Assembly: GCA_030618675.1 (NCBI GenBank)
Contig: JAUXCV010000023.1
Coordinates: 1-12,507 of the forward strand
Direction: 5' to 3'
From: Acidimicrobiia bacterium
GTDB lineage: Bacteria > Actinomycetota > Acidimicrobiia > Spongiisociales > UBA5794
Length of the DNA stretch: 12,507 nt
Positions 1 through 7,551 of the stretch are shown here, piece after piece. Under the pieces are notes generated by a model. It worked only from the letters and a program-made list of their open reading frames with translations, was not told the DNA's origin and made no database searches. A program made the translations under genes and the position numbers. Positions within the stretch are counted from its first letter, which is position 1, and every line of letters starts with the position of its first letter.

Positions 1-38
1 TAGTCGGTGCTGTCATTGCGGTGTAGTCGACCGAGCAA

Positions 39-116
39 GTAGATCAGTAGAGAGTAGAGAGTAGAGAGACCCGACCAGAGCTCTCGGGTCCTTCTTTCTA
101 CTCTCTACTCTCTACT
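39..116. repeat. Inverted heptamer array forming a long hairpin after the deaminase gene
   Basis: Three GTAGAGA units (47-67) are preceded by an octamer-like GTAGATCA (39-46). They face an inverted array TTTCTAC-TCTCTAC-TCTCTAC (95-115). Positions 46-63 pair perfectly with 99-116 (18 bp), 64-67 pair imperfectly with 95-98, and an inner stem GACCCGA (68-74) pairs with TCGGGTC (84-90) around a 9-nt loop. The structure ends 2 nt from the stop codon of the minus-strand deaminase, so it could act as its 3' end or terminator, but no clear U-tract follows on that strand. Positions 1-38 to the left hold no gene I can support; a plus-strand frame ending in a stop at 24-26 with a hydrophobic tail could be the end of a gene cut by the window edge. 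Confidence 0.75.
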
Positions 117-118
117 TT

Positions 119-1483
119 CTAGCCCAGCAGCCGCGCTGCTGCGGCATTGTGCTTCTCTATCAACGCCGGCAACTCGACGCCGACCAGTTCCCCGTCCTTG
201 ACTACCGCCCGACCATGGACGTAGTTGTGGTCCACATGGACCGGGGCGGCGAAAACGACCGCCGCAACCGGGTCGTGGAGCGCTCCGGCGTACTCGATCC
301 GGTCCAGGGAGATGGCGATGAAGTCCGCTCCCTTGCCCGGCTCGAGCGACCCGACGTCGTCTCGCCCGAGAACCGCCGCCGACCCGCGGGTTGCGATCCG
401 GAGCGCTTCACGGCCGGTCAGCAATCGGCCGCCCTCGATCGAAGGGGCCGCTGCAAGTCGAGCAAGCAGCATCGCCTGGCGCGCCTCCGCGATCAGGTGA
501 CTGCCATCGTTGCTCGCCGAACCATCCACACCAAGACCCAGTCGAACATCGGCCGCCAGGTAACGCCGAACCGGAGCGATACCGGATGCGAGGCGCATGT
601 TCGACGACGGGCAATGGGCGACCCCGGTCCCCGATTCGGAGAGCCTCCCGATCTCAGCGTCGTTGATGTAGATGCCGTGGGCATACCAAACGTCATCCCC
701 CACCCATCCCAGATCCTCCATGAGTTCGACGGGTCGCCGTCCGAACGTTTCGATGCAGAACTGCTCCTCGTCGTGCGTTTCGGCGACGTGGGTGTGGAGA
801 TGAACGCCGTAGCGCCGCGCCAGTTCGGCGGACTCGCGCATCAGATCCGCAGTCACCGAGAACGGTGAGCAAGGAGCGACCACCACCCGGGTCATGGCAC
901 CGGGTGCCGGATCATGGAACGCATTGATCACCCGCTCGGTGTCGAGAAGGATCGTCTCCTCGTCCTCGACGACCGAATCGGGGGGCAGCCCCCCGTCGCT
1001 CTCACCGAGACTCATCGACCCTCTGGCGGCATGGAACCGCAGACCGACCGCCTCAGCACCGGCGATCTGGTCGTCGAGGCTCGATCCGTTCGGGAAGAGG
1101 TACTGGTGATCCGACGAGGTGGTGCACCCGGAGAGCGCCAACTCGGAGAGGGCGAGTTGCGTCGCAATCCGAACATCTTCTGGTGTGAGCCGTGCCCAGA
1201 TGGGGTAGAGCGTGCGGAGCCAGTCGAACAGACCAACGTCCTGTGCACCGGGCACGGCGCGTGTCAGCGTCTGATAGAAATGATGGTGCGTGTTGATGAG
1301 TCCCGGAAGCACGACGTGTCCGGAGAGATCGACAACCTCGTCGGCCGTGTCTGGAAGATCGGCCGTCGACCCGACCTGTTCGATGAACCCATCGACGGCG
1401 AAGAGGCCTCCGTCGGTGATCTCCGTACCACCGTCGTCCATAGTTGCGAGAACTTGCGCGTGCCGAACGAGAAGGGTGCTCAT
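119..1483 (-). CDS. 8-oxoguanine deaminase (amidohydrolase superfamily)
   Basis: Predicted 454-aa cytosolic metal-dependent deaminase converting 8-oxoguanine to urate plus ammonia. The start is the ATG whose complement is at 1481-1483. The open frame runs further upstream, but that extension has no family-like sequence and would cross the divergent promoter. Visible motifs are the metal-binding NTHHHF (H66, H68), HTHVAET (H232, catalytic E235), AHG (H269) and GVDGSASND (D320). The stretches RGSMSLGESDGGLPPDS (about 154-170) and VAHCPSSNMRLASGI (288-302) are as I remember them from the Pseudomonas 8-oxoguanine deaminase group rather than SsnA or simple guanine deaminases. The triazine hydrolase and hydroxydechloroatrazine hydrolase relatives are the main alternative. 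It is divergent from the molybdenum hydroxylase operon, which supports a purine role. A -10-like box lies 7 nt upstream of the start with no Shine-Dalgarno, suggesting a leaderless mRNA. Confidence 0.88.
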   Translation of the reverse strand: MSTLLVRHAQVLATMDDGGTEITDGGLFAVDGFIEQVGSTADLPDTADEVVDLSGHVVLPGLINTHHHFYQTLTRAVPGAQDVGLFDWLRTLYPIWARLTPEDVRIATQLALSELALSGCTTSSDHQYLFPNGSSLDDQIAGAEAVGLRFHAARGSMSLGESDGGLPPDSVVEDEETILLDTERVINAFHDPAPGAMTRVVVAPCSPFSVTADLMRESAELARRYGVHLHTHVAETHDEEQFCIETFGRRPVELMEDLGWVGDDVWYAHGIYINDAEIGRLSESGTGVAHCPSSNMRLASGIAPVRRYLAADVRLGLGVDGSASNDGSHLIAEARQAMLLARLAAAPSIEGGRLLTGREALRIATRGSAAVLGRDDVGSLEPGKGADFIAISLDRIEYAGALHDPVAAVVFAAPVHVDHNYVHGRAVVKDGELVGVELPALIEKHNAAAARLLG

Positions 1484-1490
1484 AGAACCC

Positions 1491-1496
1491 AATGTA
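1491..1496 (-). promoter_or_regulatory. Candidate -10 box of the deaminase gene (leaderless)
   Basis: The minus strand reads TACATT here, 7 nt before the ATG. Transcription would start at about the start codon, giving a leaderless message. No convincing -35 hexamer is visible. Confidence 0.4.
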
Positions 1497-1521
1497 CCAA
1501 ACGAACTGGGGTCGTCCGTCG

Positions 1522-1548
1522 GTACCGGGGTCCCGGTTGTTCCGGTAC
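1522..1548. promoter_or_regulatory. Candidate operator: inverted repeat in the divergent promoter gap
   Basis: GTACCGG (1522-1528) and CCGGTAC (1542-1548) are a perfect 7-bp inverted repeat separated by 13 nt. A further half-site TGTACC lies at 1493-1498. The right arm overlaps the plus-strand -10 candidate and the extra half-site overlaps the minus-strand -10 candidate. One regulator could therefore control both directions. No regulator gene is visible in the window. Confidence 0.4.
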
Positions 1549-1551
1549 AAT
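1546..1551 (+). promoter_or_regulatory. Candidate -10 box of the molybdenum hydroxylase operon
   Basis: TACAAT matches the -10 consensus at five of six positions and would start transcription near 1558, leaving a leader of about 28 nt that contains the ribosome binding site. There is no good -35 hexamer at the expected distance, which would fit an activator-dependent promoter. Confidence 0.4.
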
Positions 1552-1571
1552 GAAGGAACGGGGTCGAAGAC

Positions 1572-1577
1572 GAGGAG
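1572..1577 (+). promoter_or_regulatory. Shine-Dalgarno of the FAD subunit gene
   Basis: GAGGAG lies 8 nt before the ATG at 1586. It selects this start over the longer open frame that extends upstream through the deaminase region. Confidence 0.75.
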
Positions 1578-1585
1578 ACGCGCAC

Positions 1586-2326
1586 ATGATCACCCAGTAT
1601 CACCGACCACTCACGCTCGACGAGGCGATCGCCCTCACAGCACGGCCCGATGTCGTGATCATCGCCGGAGGGACTTCCGTCAATGCCGATCCCGACCGCA
1701 GTCCCGTCACCGCAGTCGATCTTCAGGCTCTCGATCTCGCGGGGATCGATACCGATGGTGAGTCCGTCCGCATCGGCGCCACGACACACCTCCAGGATCT
1801 GGTCGATTCGGCGCTCGTCCCGGCTGTACTGCGCGATCTCGCTCGGAGAGAGGCACCGAATACGATCCGCAACGCTGCAACCGTCGGTGGCACCATCGGA
1901 GCCGTTGATTCGGAGAGCGAACTCCTGGCCGGCCTGCTCGCGTTCGGAGCGACGGTGACTCTCGCACACGCAGGATCGACGACCGAACACGCCCTCGACG
2001 AGATCCTCGACGAGCCGACGCTGCTCAACGGAGGGATCATGACCAGCGTTTCGATTCCTTCCAACGGACTCGCCGCCGCCGACAGAACCGGCCGCACGCC
2101 CATGGATCGACCGATCGTGATGGCCGTCGCCCACCGTGACAACGCGGGGGCCGTCCGACTAGCGATGACCGGGATCGCATCCCGGCCCATGCTCGTGGAC
2201 CCGGAACAGGTTGCCAGCCTTAACCCGCCATCCGACTTCCGGGGATCGTCCGACTATCGAAAGAGCATCGCAGGGGTGCTCGCCGGCAGGGTGCTTGCCA
2301 CGGTCACGGGAGGTGGATCAGCATGA
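1586..2326 (+). CDS. ygfM: FAD-binding subunit of a xanthine dehydrogenase-family molybdenum hydroxylase (YgfM-like)
   Basis: A 246-aa protein of the CO dehydrogenase/xanthine dehydrogenase medium-subunit fold, expected to hold FAD and pass electrons from the molybdenum subunit to an acceptor. FAD-binding motifs are visible: AGGTSVNAD (27-35), IGATTHLQDL (63-72) and IRNAATVGGTIG (94-105). The C-terminal part DFRGSSDYRKSIAGVLAGR is the usual end of this family. It has no cysteine, so it carries no Fe-S insertion loop. The length is slightly below typical medium subunits but close to E. coli YgfM (about 260 aa), whose sequence it resembles more than classic XdhB. It is first in the operon, behind a good Shine-Dalgarno, and overlaps the next gene by 4 nt (ATGA), so the two are translationally coupled. 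Substrate and electron acceptor cannot be read from it. Confidence 0.88.
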   Translation: MITQYHRPLTLDEAIALTARPDVVIIAGGTSVNADPDRSPVTAVDLQALDLAGIDTDGESVRIGATTHLQDLVDSALVPAVLRDLARREAPNTIRNAATVGGTIGAVDSESELLAGLLAFGATVTLAHAGSTTEHALDEILDEPTLLNGGIMTSVSIPSNGLAAADRTGRTPMDRPIVMAVAHRDNAGAVRLAMTGIASRPMLVDPEQVASLNPPSDFRGSSDYRKSIAGVLAGRVLATVTGGGSA

Positions 2327-5217
2327 CGGTCACGCTCACGATCAACGGGCAAAGGCGCTCTCTGGAGTGCGAGCCTTTCGAGTCTCTTCGCACCGTGTTG
2401 CGTCGGGCGGGCTATCACAGCGTTCGCTACGGATCGGACACCGGCGAAACCGGAGCGGCCGCGGTCCTTGTCGACGGTCTGCTCATCTCTGCCGATGTCA
2501 TGCTCGCCGTGCAGGCCGATGGTCACGACATCGAGACGATCGAGGGCCTCAGCGTGCCTGGTCGTCTCCATCCGATCCAACAGGCGTTCATCGAGACCGG
2601 GGCCATCCAATCCGGATACTCGACTCCGGCAACGATCCTCGCGGCGAAAGCTCTCATCGCTCGCAACCCGGACCCGTCCGAAGATGAGGTTCGTGACGCC
2701 CTTTCCGGGATCCTGGACCGGGAGACCGGCTACCTCCGACCGGTTCATGCGGTGCTGCGCGCCGCCGCCGTGATGCGAGGAGACGACACCGACAGCATCG
2801 ACATCGCCTATCTGGACTCACTCCTGGACGGCGAAGGGACCTCCGCCGATCATGACGAGCCGTCCGAGATCGCCCCTCGCGTTGTCCCGAGCAGCGACGT
2901 CCCCGAGACTCGTATCGTCGGCAAGCCCGAGACGAAAGTCGATGCGCTCAAACTGGCGAAGGGCAACCCCGCGTTCACGGACGACGTCGATCTATCGGGA
3001 ACCCTGATCGCCAAGGTGCTCTACAGCCCGCACGCCCATGCCCGGATCGTCTCCATCGACGACTCGAAGGCACGCGCTCTCGCAGGTGTTCGCGCCGTCC
3101 TTCATCACGGCAACGTCCCCCGCGTGCGGTACGCGTCCGGTGGCCAGAGCTACCCGAACCCACTCCCCTACGACCAGGTCAGCTTCGACGACAAGGTCCG
3201 ATTCGTCGGCGACCGTGTCGCCGCCGTCGCCGCGGACACTGAGGAGATCGCCCTCGCGGCGATCGACCTGATCGACGTCACCTACGAAGTACTCCCCGCC
3301 GTCTTCGACGAGAACGAGGCGATCCTCGATGGTGCCCCCGTGATCCACGATGAGCCGGACATGGAAGGGGCGCACGACGCGTCGCGCAACATCGTTCACC
3401 ATCTGAAGGCCGACACCGGTGACATCGAAGAGGGTTTCGCCGTTGCCGATCGCGTCTTCGAACAGACCGTGCGCGTGCATCAAGTGCATGCGACGCCGAT
3501 CGAGCCACATATCGCGATCTCGGCGTGGGACAGCGATGAACGACTCGTGATCACCTCGTCGACCCAGGTGCCGTTCCACGTCCGTCGGATGATCGCTCCG
3601 CTCCTCGGCCTTCCCGTGAAGCAGATCCGCATCATCAAGCCCAGGATCGGCGGCGGTTTCGGAGTGAAACAGGAGATGCTGGTCGAGGACATCGTCGCCC
3701 ATCTCACGATGGCGACCGGCAAGCCCGTCCGTCTTGAACTCACCCGTGAAGAGGAGTTCGTCTCGAGCCGCACCCGGCATCCGCAGACGACGACCTTCAA
3801 GACCGGCGTCGACGCCGACGGGAAGCTGACCGCCCAGGAGATGCGGATCGTCGCCAATACAGGTCCGTACGGCACGCACGGTCTCACGGTCCAGATGGTC
3901 ACCGGGCTTCGCGGTTTGAGCTCCTACAACGCTCCGCTCAAGCGGTTCGATTGCAGGGTCGCCTACACGAATATCCCCGTCCCCGGCGCCTACCGCGGGT
4001 ACGGAGCACCGCAGGCCCTCTACGCCCTTGAGGTTCACATGGACGACATCGCGTTCGCCCTGGGCATGGACCCGATCGAGTTCCGCCGCCTCAACTGGAC
4101 CGGTGTCGGTGATCCCCTCGACATCGCCCAGCAACTCGGCGAGGGAGATCAGGACGCCGACATCATGCCGCTCGTCACCTCCTGCGGCCTAGAAGAGGCC
4201 GTAGTCCAGGGTCAGCGGGCGGTCGACTGGAGCCGGCGCAACGACCCGGCATGGAAGGAACCTGCGGACCGGCCGAACATTCGCCGCGGGCTCGGGTTCG
4301 CGATGATGATGCACGGCACGGCGATCCCCGGTCTCGATATGGGCGGTGCGAGCCTCAAGATCAACGACGACGGATCGTTCAACCTGCTCGTCGGAGCCAC
4401 CGATCTCGGAACGGGATCGGACACCGTTCTGGCGCAGATCGCTGCGGAAGTGGTCGGCGTCGGTACCGACGACATCATCGTCTACGCATCGGACACCGAC
4501 ATGACGCCCTTCGATACGGGGGCGTACGCGTCGAGCACGACCTACATCTCCGGGATGGCAACGAAGCGAGCCGCCGAACAGGTGCGAGAGCAGATCGTCG
4601 CACGAGCCGCCGAGATGCTCGAAGTCGGCGCTTCATCGGTCGACCTCTACGAGGGGCGGGCATGGGTTCCAGATGGACGCTCGGTGTCGCTCGAGACCAT
4701 CGCCCTGTCGACTCTCCACCAGGCCGGTCAGCACCAGATCATGGCAACGGCGTCCTACGTGTCTCCGGAGTCTCCACCTCCGTATGCGGCGCAGTTCGCC
4801 GAGATCGAGGTCGACATCGAGACGGGTCAGGTGACGGTGAATCAGCTCGTGATGGCCGTCGATTGTGGCGTCCCGATCAACCCGATCACCGCGGCCGGAC
4901 AGGTCGAAGGCGGGATGGTGCAGGCGCTCGGGTACGGGCATTGCGAAGAGATGGTGTACGACGAGGACGGCCGAATGCTGAATCCGAGCTTCGGTCCGTA
5001 CAAGATCTACCGCGCCGATGAGATGCCGCGACTCGAGGCGATCCTTGTTCAGACGATGGAAGCGAGCGGCCCGTTCGGAGCCAAGGCAATCGCCGAGATC
5101 CCGAAAGACGGCGTCGCTCCGGCTATCAGGAACGCTATCGCCGACGCAACCGGCGTTCGGATCGCCAACATCCCGTTCACACCGGAGCGCGTCTGGAACG
5201 CGTTGCAGCAGGCGTGA
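2323..5217 (+). CDS. xdhD: Molybdenum-binding subunit with fused, cluster-less Fe-S domain (XdhD/YgfN-like)
   Basis: A 964-aa catalytic subunit. Residues 1-155 have the fold pattern of the two [2Fe-2S] domains of xanthine dehydrogenase, but every ligand position is changed: S38, T43, A46, D58 in the first domain and S97, S100, D132, E134 in the second. About 205-320 is the a/b hammerhead domain; about 355-950 is the molybdopterin-binding region. Catalytic features are intact: GGGFGVK (443-449), GAYRGYGAPQ (555-564, with R558 matching the substrate arginine of xanthine dehydrogenases) and GAKAIAE (919-925), where E925 aligns with the active-site glutamate. The length and the fused layout match E. 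coli XdhD/YgfN, described as a probable selenate reductase or purine hydroxylase subunit. Without clusters it must depend on another protein or on the FAD subunit for electron transfer. There is no in-frame UGA, so any selenium would be a Mo ligand and not selenocysteine. The 4-nt overlaps on both sides show tight coupling. Confidence 0.9.
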   Translation: MTVTLTINGQRRSLECEPFESLRTVLRRAGYHSVRYGSDTGETGAAAVLVDGLLISADVMLAVQADGHDIETIEGLSVPGRLHPIQQAFIETGAIQSGYSTPATILAAKALIARNPDPSEDEVRDALSGILDRETGYLRPVHAVLRAAAVMRGDDTDSIDIAYLDSLLDGEGTSADHDEPSEIAPRVVPSSDVPETRIVGKPETKVDALKLAKGNPAFTDDVDLSGTLIAKVLYSPHAHARIVSIDDSKARALAGVRAVLHHGNVPRVRYASGGQSYPNPLPYDQVSFDDKVRFVGDRVAAVAADTEEIALAAIDLIDVTYEVLPAVFDENEAILDGAPVIHDEPDMEGAHDASRNIVHHLKADTGDIEEGFAVADRVFEQTVRVHQVHATPIEPHIAISAWDSDERLVITSSTQVPFHVRRMIAPLLGLPVKQIRIIKPRIGGGFGVKQEMLVEDIVAHLTMATGKPVRLELTREEEFVSSRTRHPQTTTFKTGVDADGKLTAQEMRIVANTGPYGTHGLTVQMVTGLRGLSSYNAPLKRFDCRVAYTNIPVPGAYRGYGAPQALYALEVHMDDIAFALGMDPIEFRRLNWTGVGDPLDIAQQLGEGDQDADIMPLVTSCGLEEAVVQGQRAVDWSRRNDPAWKEPADRPNIRRGLGFAMMMHGTAIPGLDMGGASLKINDDGSFNLLVGATDLGTGSDTVLAQIAAEVVGVGTDDIIVYASDTDMTPFDTGAYASSTTYISGMATKRAAEQVREQIVARAAEMLEVGASSVDLYEGRAWVPDGRSVSLETIALSTLHQAGQHQIMATASYVSPESPPPYAAQFAEIEVDIETGQVTVNQLVMAVDCGVPINPITAAGQVEGGMVQALGYGHCEEMVYDEDGRMLNPSFGPYKIYRADEMPRLEAILVQTMEASGPFGAKAIAEIPKDGVAPAIRNAIADATGVRIANIPFTPERVWNALQQA

Positions 5218-6005
5218 CCACGATCGGTCCTCGAGAACTCCTGACGGAGTTGGCCGATGCGGTCGACGGTGGGCGCCCGGTTGTGCTCGCCACGATCGTC
5301 GGCACCGAAGGGTCGGTCCCCCGGCACGCCGGCGCCAAGATGATCGTGCACCCCGACGGGACCACGACCGGAACGATCGGGGGCGGTGAAGTCGAAGCCC
5401 TTGCTCTCGACGAAGCCCTCGCTGTGCTGAAGGACCGGCGTCCCCGCCTCCGCCGCTACACGCTCAACGACCCCGAACTGGGTGATCCCGGTATCTGCGG
5501 GGGCACGATGACCATCTACCTGGAGCCATACATGACCCCACGCACTGTGTACGTCATCGGCGCCGGCCACGTCGGCCGCTCCGTCGTCGATCTCGCCGAT
5601 TGGCTCGGGTACCGCACCGTCGTCGTCGATGACAGGGACGATCTCGTGACGGAGGAGGCCATGCCGAATGCGTCCGTCCGCTTCGCCGGTTCCGTGCAGA
5701 ACGCCCTCGCCGAGCATCCTGCGGACGAGACCACCGCTGTTGTCGTCGTCACGAGGAGTCATGAACTCGACGCCCAGATCGTGCCGATCCTCCTTGAGAC
5801 GCCCACCCCCTACATCGGCGTGATGGGTAGCAAACGCCGTTGGGCAACGACCCGCGATGCCCTGATCGACCAGGGCGTCACCGAGCAGGCACTCGACCGT
5901 GTCCACGTTCCGATCGGCCTGAGCATCGGCGCCGAGACCGTCGAGGAGATCGCCGTTTCGATCATGTCCGAGGTCATCGCATCGGCCGCTGCGAGCAGCG
6001 GGTGA
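5214..6005 (+). CDS. xdhC: XdhC/CoxI-family molybdenum cofactor maturation protein
   Basis: A 263-aa accessory protein. XdhC proteins bind the molybdenum cofactor, promote its sulfuration and deliver it to xanthine dehydrogenase-type enzymes. The N-terminal XdhC_CoxI domain shows GSVPRHAGAKM (33-43), GTIGGGEVE (53-61) and ICGGTMTIYLEP (94-105, C95). The C-terminal Rossmann domain shows VIGAGHVGRS (114-123) and YIGVMGSKRR (about 202-211), followed by a conserved IGAETVEEIA segment. The start is GTG at 5214 inside a 4-nt GTGA overlap with the catalytic subunit; the N-terminal sequence begins at the usual family position. The stop overlaps the next start in the same way. In selenium-dependent systems a paralogue may handle selenium in place of sulfur, but nothing in this sequence settles which chalcogen is used. 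Confidence 0.9.
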   Translation: MTTIGPRELLTELADAVDGGRPVVLATIVGTEGSVPRHAGAKMIVHPDGTTTGTIGGGEVEALALDEALAVLKDRRPRLRRYTLNDPELGDPGICGGTMTIYLEPYMTPRTVYVIGAGHVGRSVVDLADWLGYRTVVVDDRDDLVTEEAMPNASVRFAGSVQNALAEHPADETTAVVVVTRSHELDAQIVPILLETPTPYIGVMGSKRRWATTRDALIDQGVTEQALDRVHVPIGLSIGAETVEEIAVSIMSEVIASAAASSG

Positions 6006-6805
6006 TCGATTTCTCCGACACCCTCGTCGTTGTGCGCGGCGGTGGTGACCTCGGATCCGGCGTCATCTGGCGCCTGCGACGAGTCGGTTTCCCCGTCGTC
6101 GTCCTCGAACTCGAGCGCCCCCTGACGGTTCGCCGCACGGTCGCCTTCTCGTCGGCTGTGAATCAGGGACGGATCGTGATCGACGGAATCGAGGGGATCC
6201 GCGTCTCCTCAGGCGAGGCGGCGTTGCAGGCAATGCGTCGGGGTGCGGTTCCCGTGTTCGTCTCGGACACCGTCCCAGCACTCCCCGTCCCGATGTCGAT
6301 CCTCATCGACGCTCGTCTTGCGAAGCGAGCGCTCGACACGACGATCGACCAGGCACCATTCGTCGTCGGACTCGGCCCCGGGTTCGTTGCTGGTCGCGAC
6401 TGCGATGCGGTCATCGAGACGATGCGCGGTCACCGACTCGGTCGGGTCATCTGGGATGGCCCGGCGGCGCCGAACACCGGTGTCCCCGGCGAGATCGGCG
6501 GCGCATCCGCGGATCGTGTGCTTCGGGCTCAGGTGGACGGCGAACTTCGATGGGACGTCTCCTTCGCCGATCTCGTTGAGCCGGGGCAACTCCTCGGCAT
6601 GATCGGTGATGCACCGGTAGAGGCGAAGATCGGAGGAACGGTGCGTGGCCTGATCCAGCCCGGGCCGGTCGAGATCGGTCTCAAGATCGGCGACGTCGAT
6701 CCCCGATTCGACCCCTCTGCGATCCACCAGATCTCCGACAAGGCGCTCTCGATCGGGGGTGCCGTGCTCGAGGCAGTCCTCGTTTGGCTTGGCGACGAGA
6801 GCTGA
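6002..6805 (+). CDS. yqeB: Selenium-dependent molybdenum hydroxylase maturation protein, YqeB family
   Basis: A 267-aa protein of the YqeB/EF2563 family, a marker of selenium-dependent molybdenum hydroxylase gene sets. Its biochemical step is not established; a role in adding labile selenium to the Mo centre has been proposed from gene co-occurrence. Family features are VVRGGGDLGSGV (10-21), ELERPLTVRRTVAF (36-49), LGPGFVAGRDC (124-134, C134), RGHRLGRVIW (142-151), PNTGVPGEIGG (about 157-167) and the C-terminal KIGDVDPRFD and ISDKALSIGGAVLEA. The start is GTG at 6002 in a GTGA overlap with xdhC; an open frame runs upstream, but the family start fits 6002. The length matches the family. The C-terminal part (GQLLGMIGDAPVEAKIGGTV) resembles a small biotinyl-lipoyl-like barrel, which I infer only from the pattern. 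Confidence 0.9.
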   Translation: MIDFSDTLVVVRGGGDLGSGVIWRLRRVGFPVVVLELERPLTVRRTVAFSSAVNQGRIVIDGIEGIRVSSGEAALQAMRRGAVPVFVSDTVPALPVPMSILIDARLAKRALDTTIDQAPFVVGLGPGFVAGRDCDAVIETMRGHRLGRVIWDGPAAPNTGVPGEIGGASADRVLRAQVDGELRWDVSFADLVEPGQLLGMIGDAPVEAKIGGTVRGLIQPGPVEIGLKIGDVDPRFDPSAIHQISDKALSIGGAVLEAVLVWLGDES

Positions 6806-6810
6806 CCGCG

Positions 6811-7527
6811 ATGTCCCTCGCTGATCGCATCGGTATCGGAAGACGTGAACTCGTCTCGATCGTCGGCGCCGGCGGCAAGTCGACGATCTTGTTCACCCTC
6901 GGTCGGGATCTCGCTGCTCCGTCCGGCCGGGTCATCCTCTCCACCACGACGAAGATGGCCGAAGATCAGATCACCGAACCGACCTGCTGGTCGGACGACC
7001 CCGCCAACGTCGAGGAGGCTCTGGAATCGGGACGGCCGCTCTTCGTCGCCACCGGTCGGGTCCCCGGCAAGATCACCGGCCCCACGCCGGACGACGTCGA
7101 TCGTCTGTTCGTCGAGACCACGGCCGACCACATCCTCGTTGAGGCCGACGGCGCCCGATCGATGTCGATCAAAGCGCCGGCCGACCACGAACCGACGATC
7201 CCGAGCACCTCGACGACGGTGATCGTGGTCACTGGCATCGACGCCATCGGCCGTCCGATCTCGGAAGTCGCCCACCGCCCGGAACTCGTCGCGGCGATCG
7301 CCGGCATCGCAGTTAGCGATGTGTTGACAATCGAGAACGCAGCGGAGGTCCTCCTCCATCCCAACGGCGGCATGAAGAGCATCCCACCAACCGCACGAGT
7401 CGTGATGGCCCTGACGAAAGCAACTCCGGCAACCGAGAACGCGGCGAAAGATCTAGCGATGATCCTGGCGGGGCACCCGAGAGTCGACCGAGTGGTGAAG
7501 CTGTCGAGTAGATCAGTAGATCAGTAG
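6811..7527 (+). CDS. yqeC: Selenium-dependent hydroxylase accessory protein, YqeC family
   Basis: A 238-aa probable P-loop NTPase. The nucleotide-binding loop SIVGAGGKST spans residues 16-25 (K23). LSTTTKM at about 47-53 and HILVEADGARSMSIKAP at about 107-123 (DGAR) are typical YqeC elements. The family travels with YqeB and molybdenum hydroxylases, and the precise reaction is unknown. I chose ATG 6811, 5 nt after the yqeB stop, because the distance to the P-loop fits the family; TTG 6784 is an in-frame alternative. Oddity: the last codons and the stop (residues SVDQ, then TAG) are encoded by a GTAGATCA octamer array, so the original C-terminus may have been altered by the repeat. It is the last gene of the operon and converges on the DUF59 gene. 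Confidence 0.87.
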   Translation: MSLADRIGIGRRELVSIVGAGGKSTILFTLGRDLAAPSGRVILSTTTKMAEDQITEPTCWSDDPANVEEALESGRPLFVATGRVPGKITGPTPDDVDRLFVETTADHILVEADGARSMSIKAPADHEPTIPSTSTTVIVVTGIDAIGRPISEVAHRPELVAAIAGIAVSDVLTIENAAEVLLHPNGGMKSIPPTARVVMALTKATPATENAAKDLAMILAGHPRVDRVVKLSSRSVDQ

Positions 7528-7531
7528 ATCA
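7508..7531. repeat. GTAGATCA x3 octamer array at the end of yqeC
   Basis: Three perfect tandem copies of GTAGATCA. The array begins inside yqeC, supplies its stop (TAG 7525-7527) and continues into the convergent gap. The same unit, in three copies but on the other strand, occurs at 9091-9117. Confidence 0.9.
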
Positions 7532-7551
7532 GTCAGCTACCAGCAGGACCC

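Noticed and set aside
914..1585. Long plus-strand extension upstream of the FAD subunit
   Set aside because: It runs antisense to the deaminase and has no family-like sequence. The Shine-Dalgarno and the start of the family domain both point to ATG 1586.
1484..2134. N-terminal 217-codon extension of the deaminase frame
   Set aside because: It is antisense to the FAD subunit, low-complexity and crosses the divergent promoter. The amidohydrolase begins at the ATG at 1483.
2992..4134. 380-codon open frame on the minus strand
   Set aside because: It is a shadow of the molybdenum subunit caused by high GC at third codon positions. No recognisable domain is present.
2323..5217. Selenocysteine in the molybdenum subunit
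   Set aside because: There is no in-frame TGA before the end. Enzymes of this type are thought to use labile selenium, not selenocysteine.
5049..5906. 285-codon minus-strand frame
   Set aside because: It is antisense to xdhC and the end of xdhD, with no family motif.
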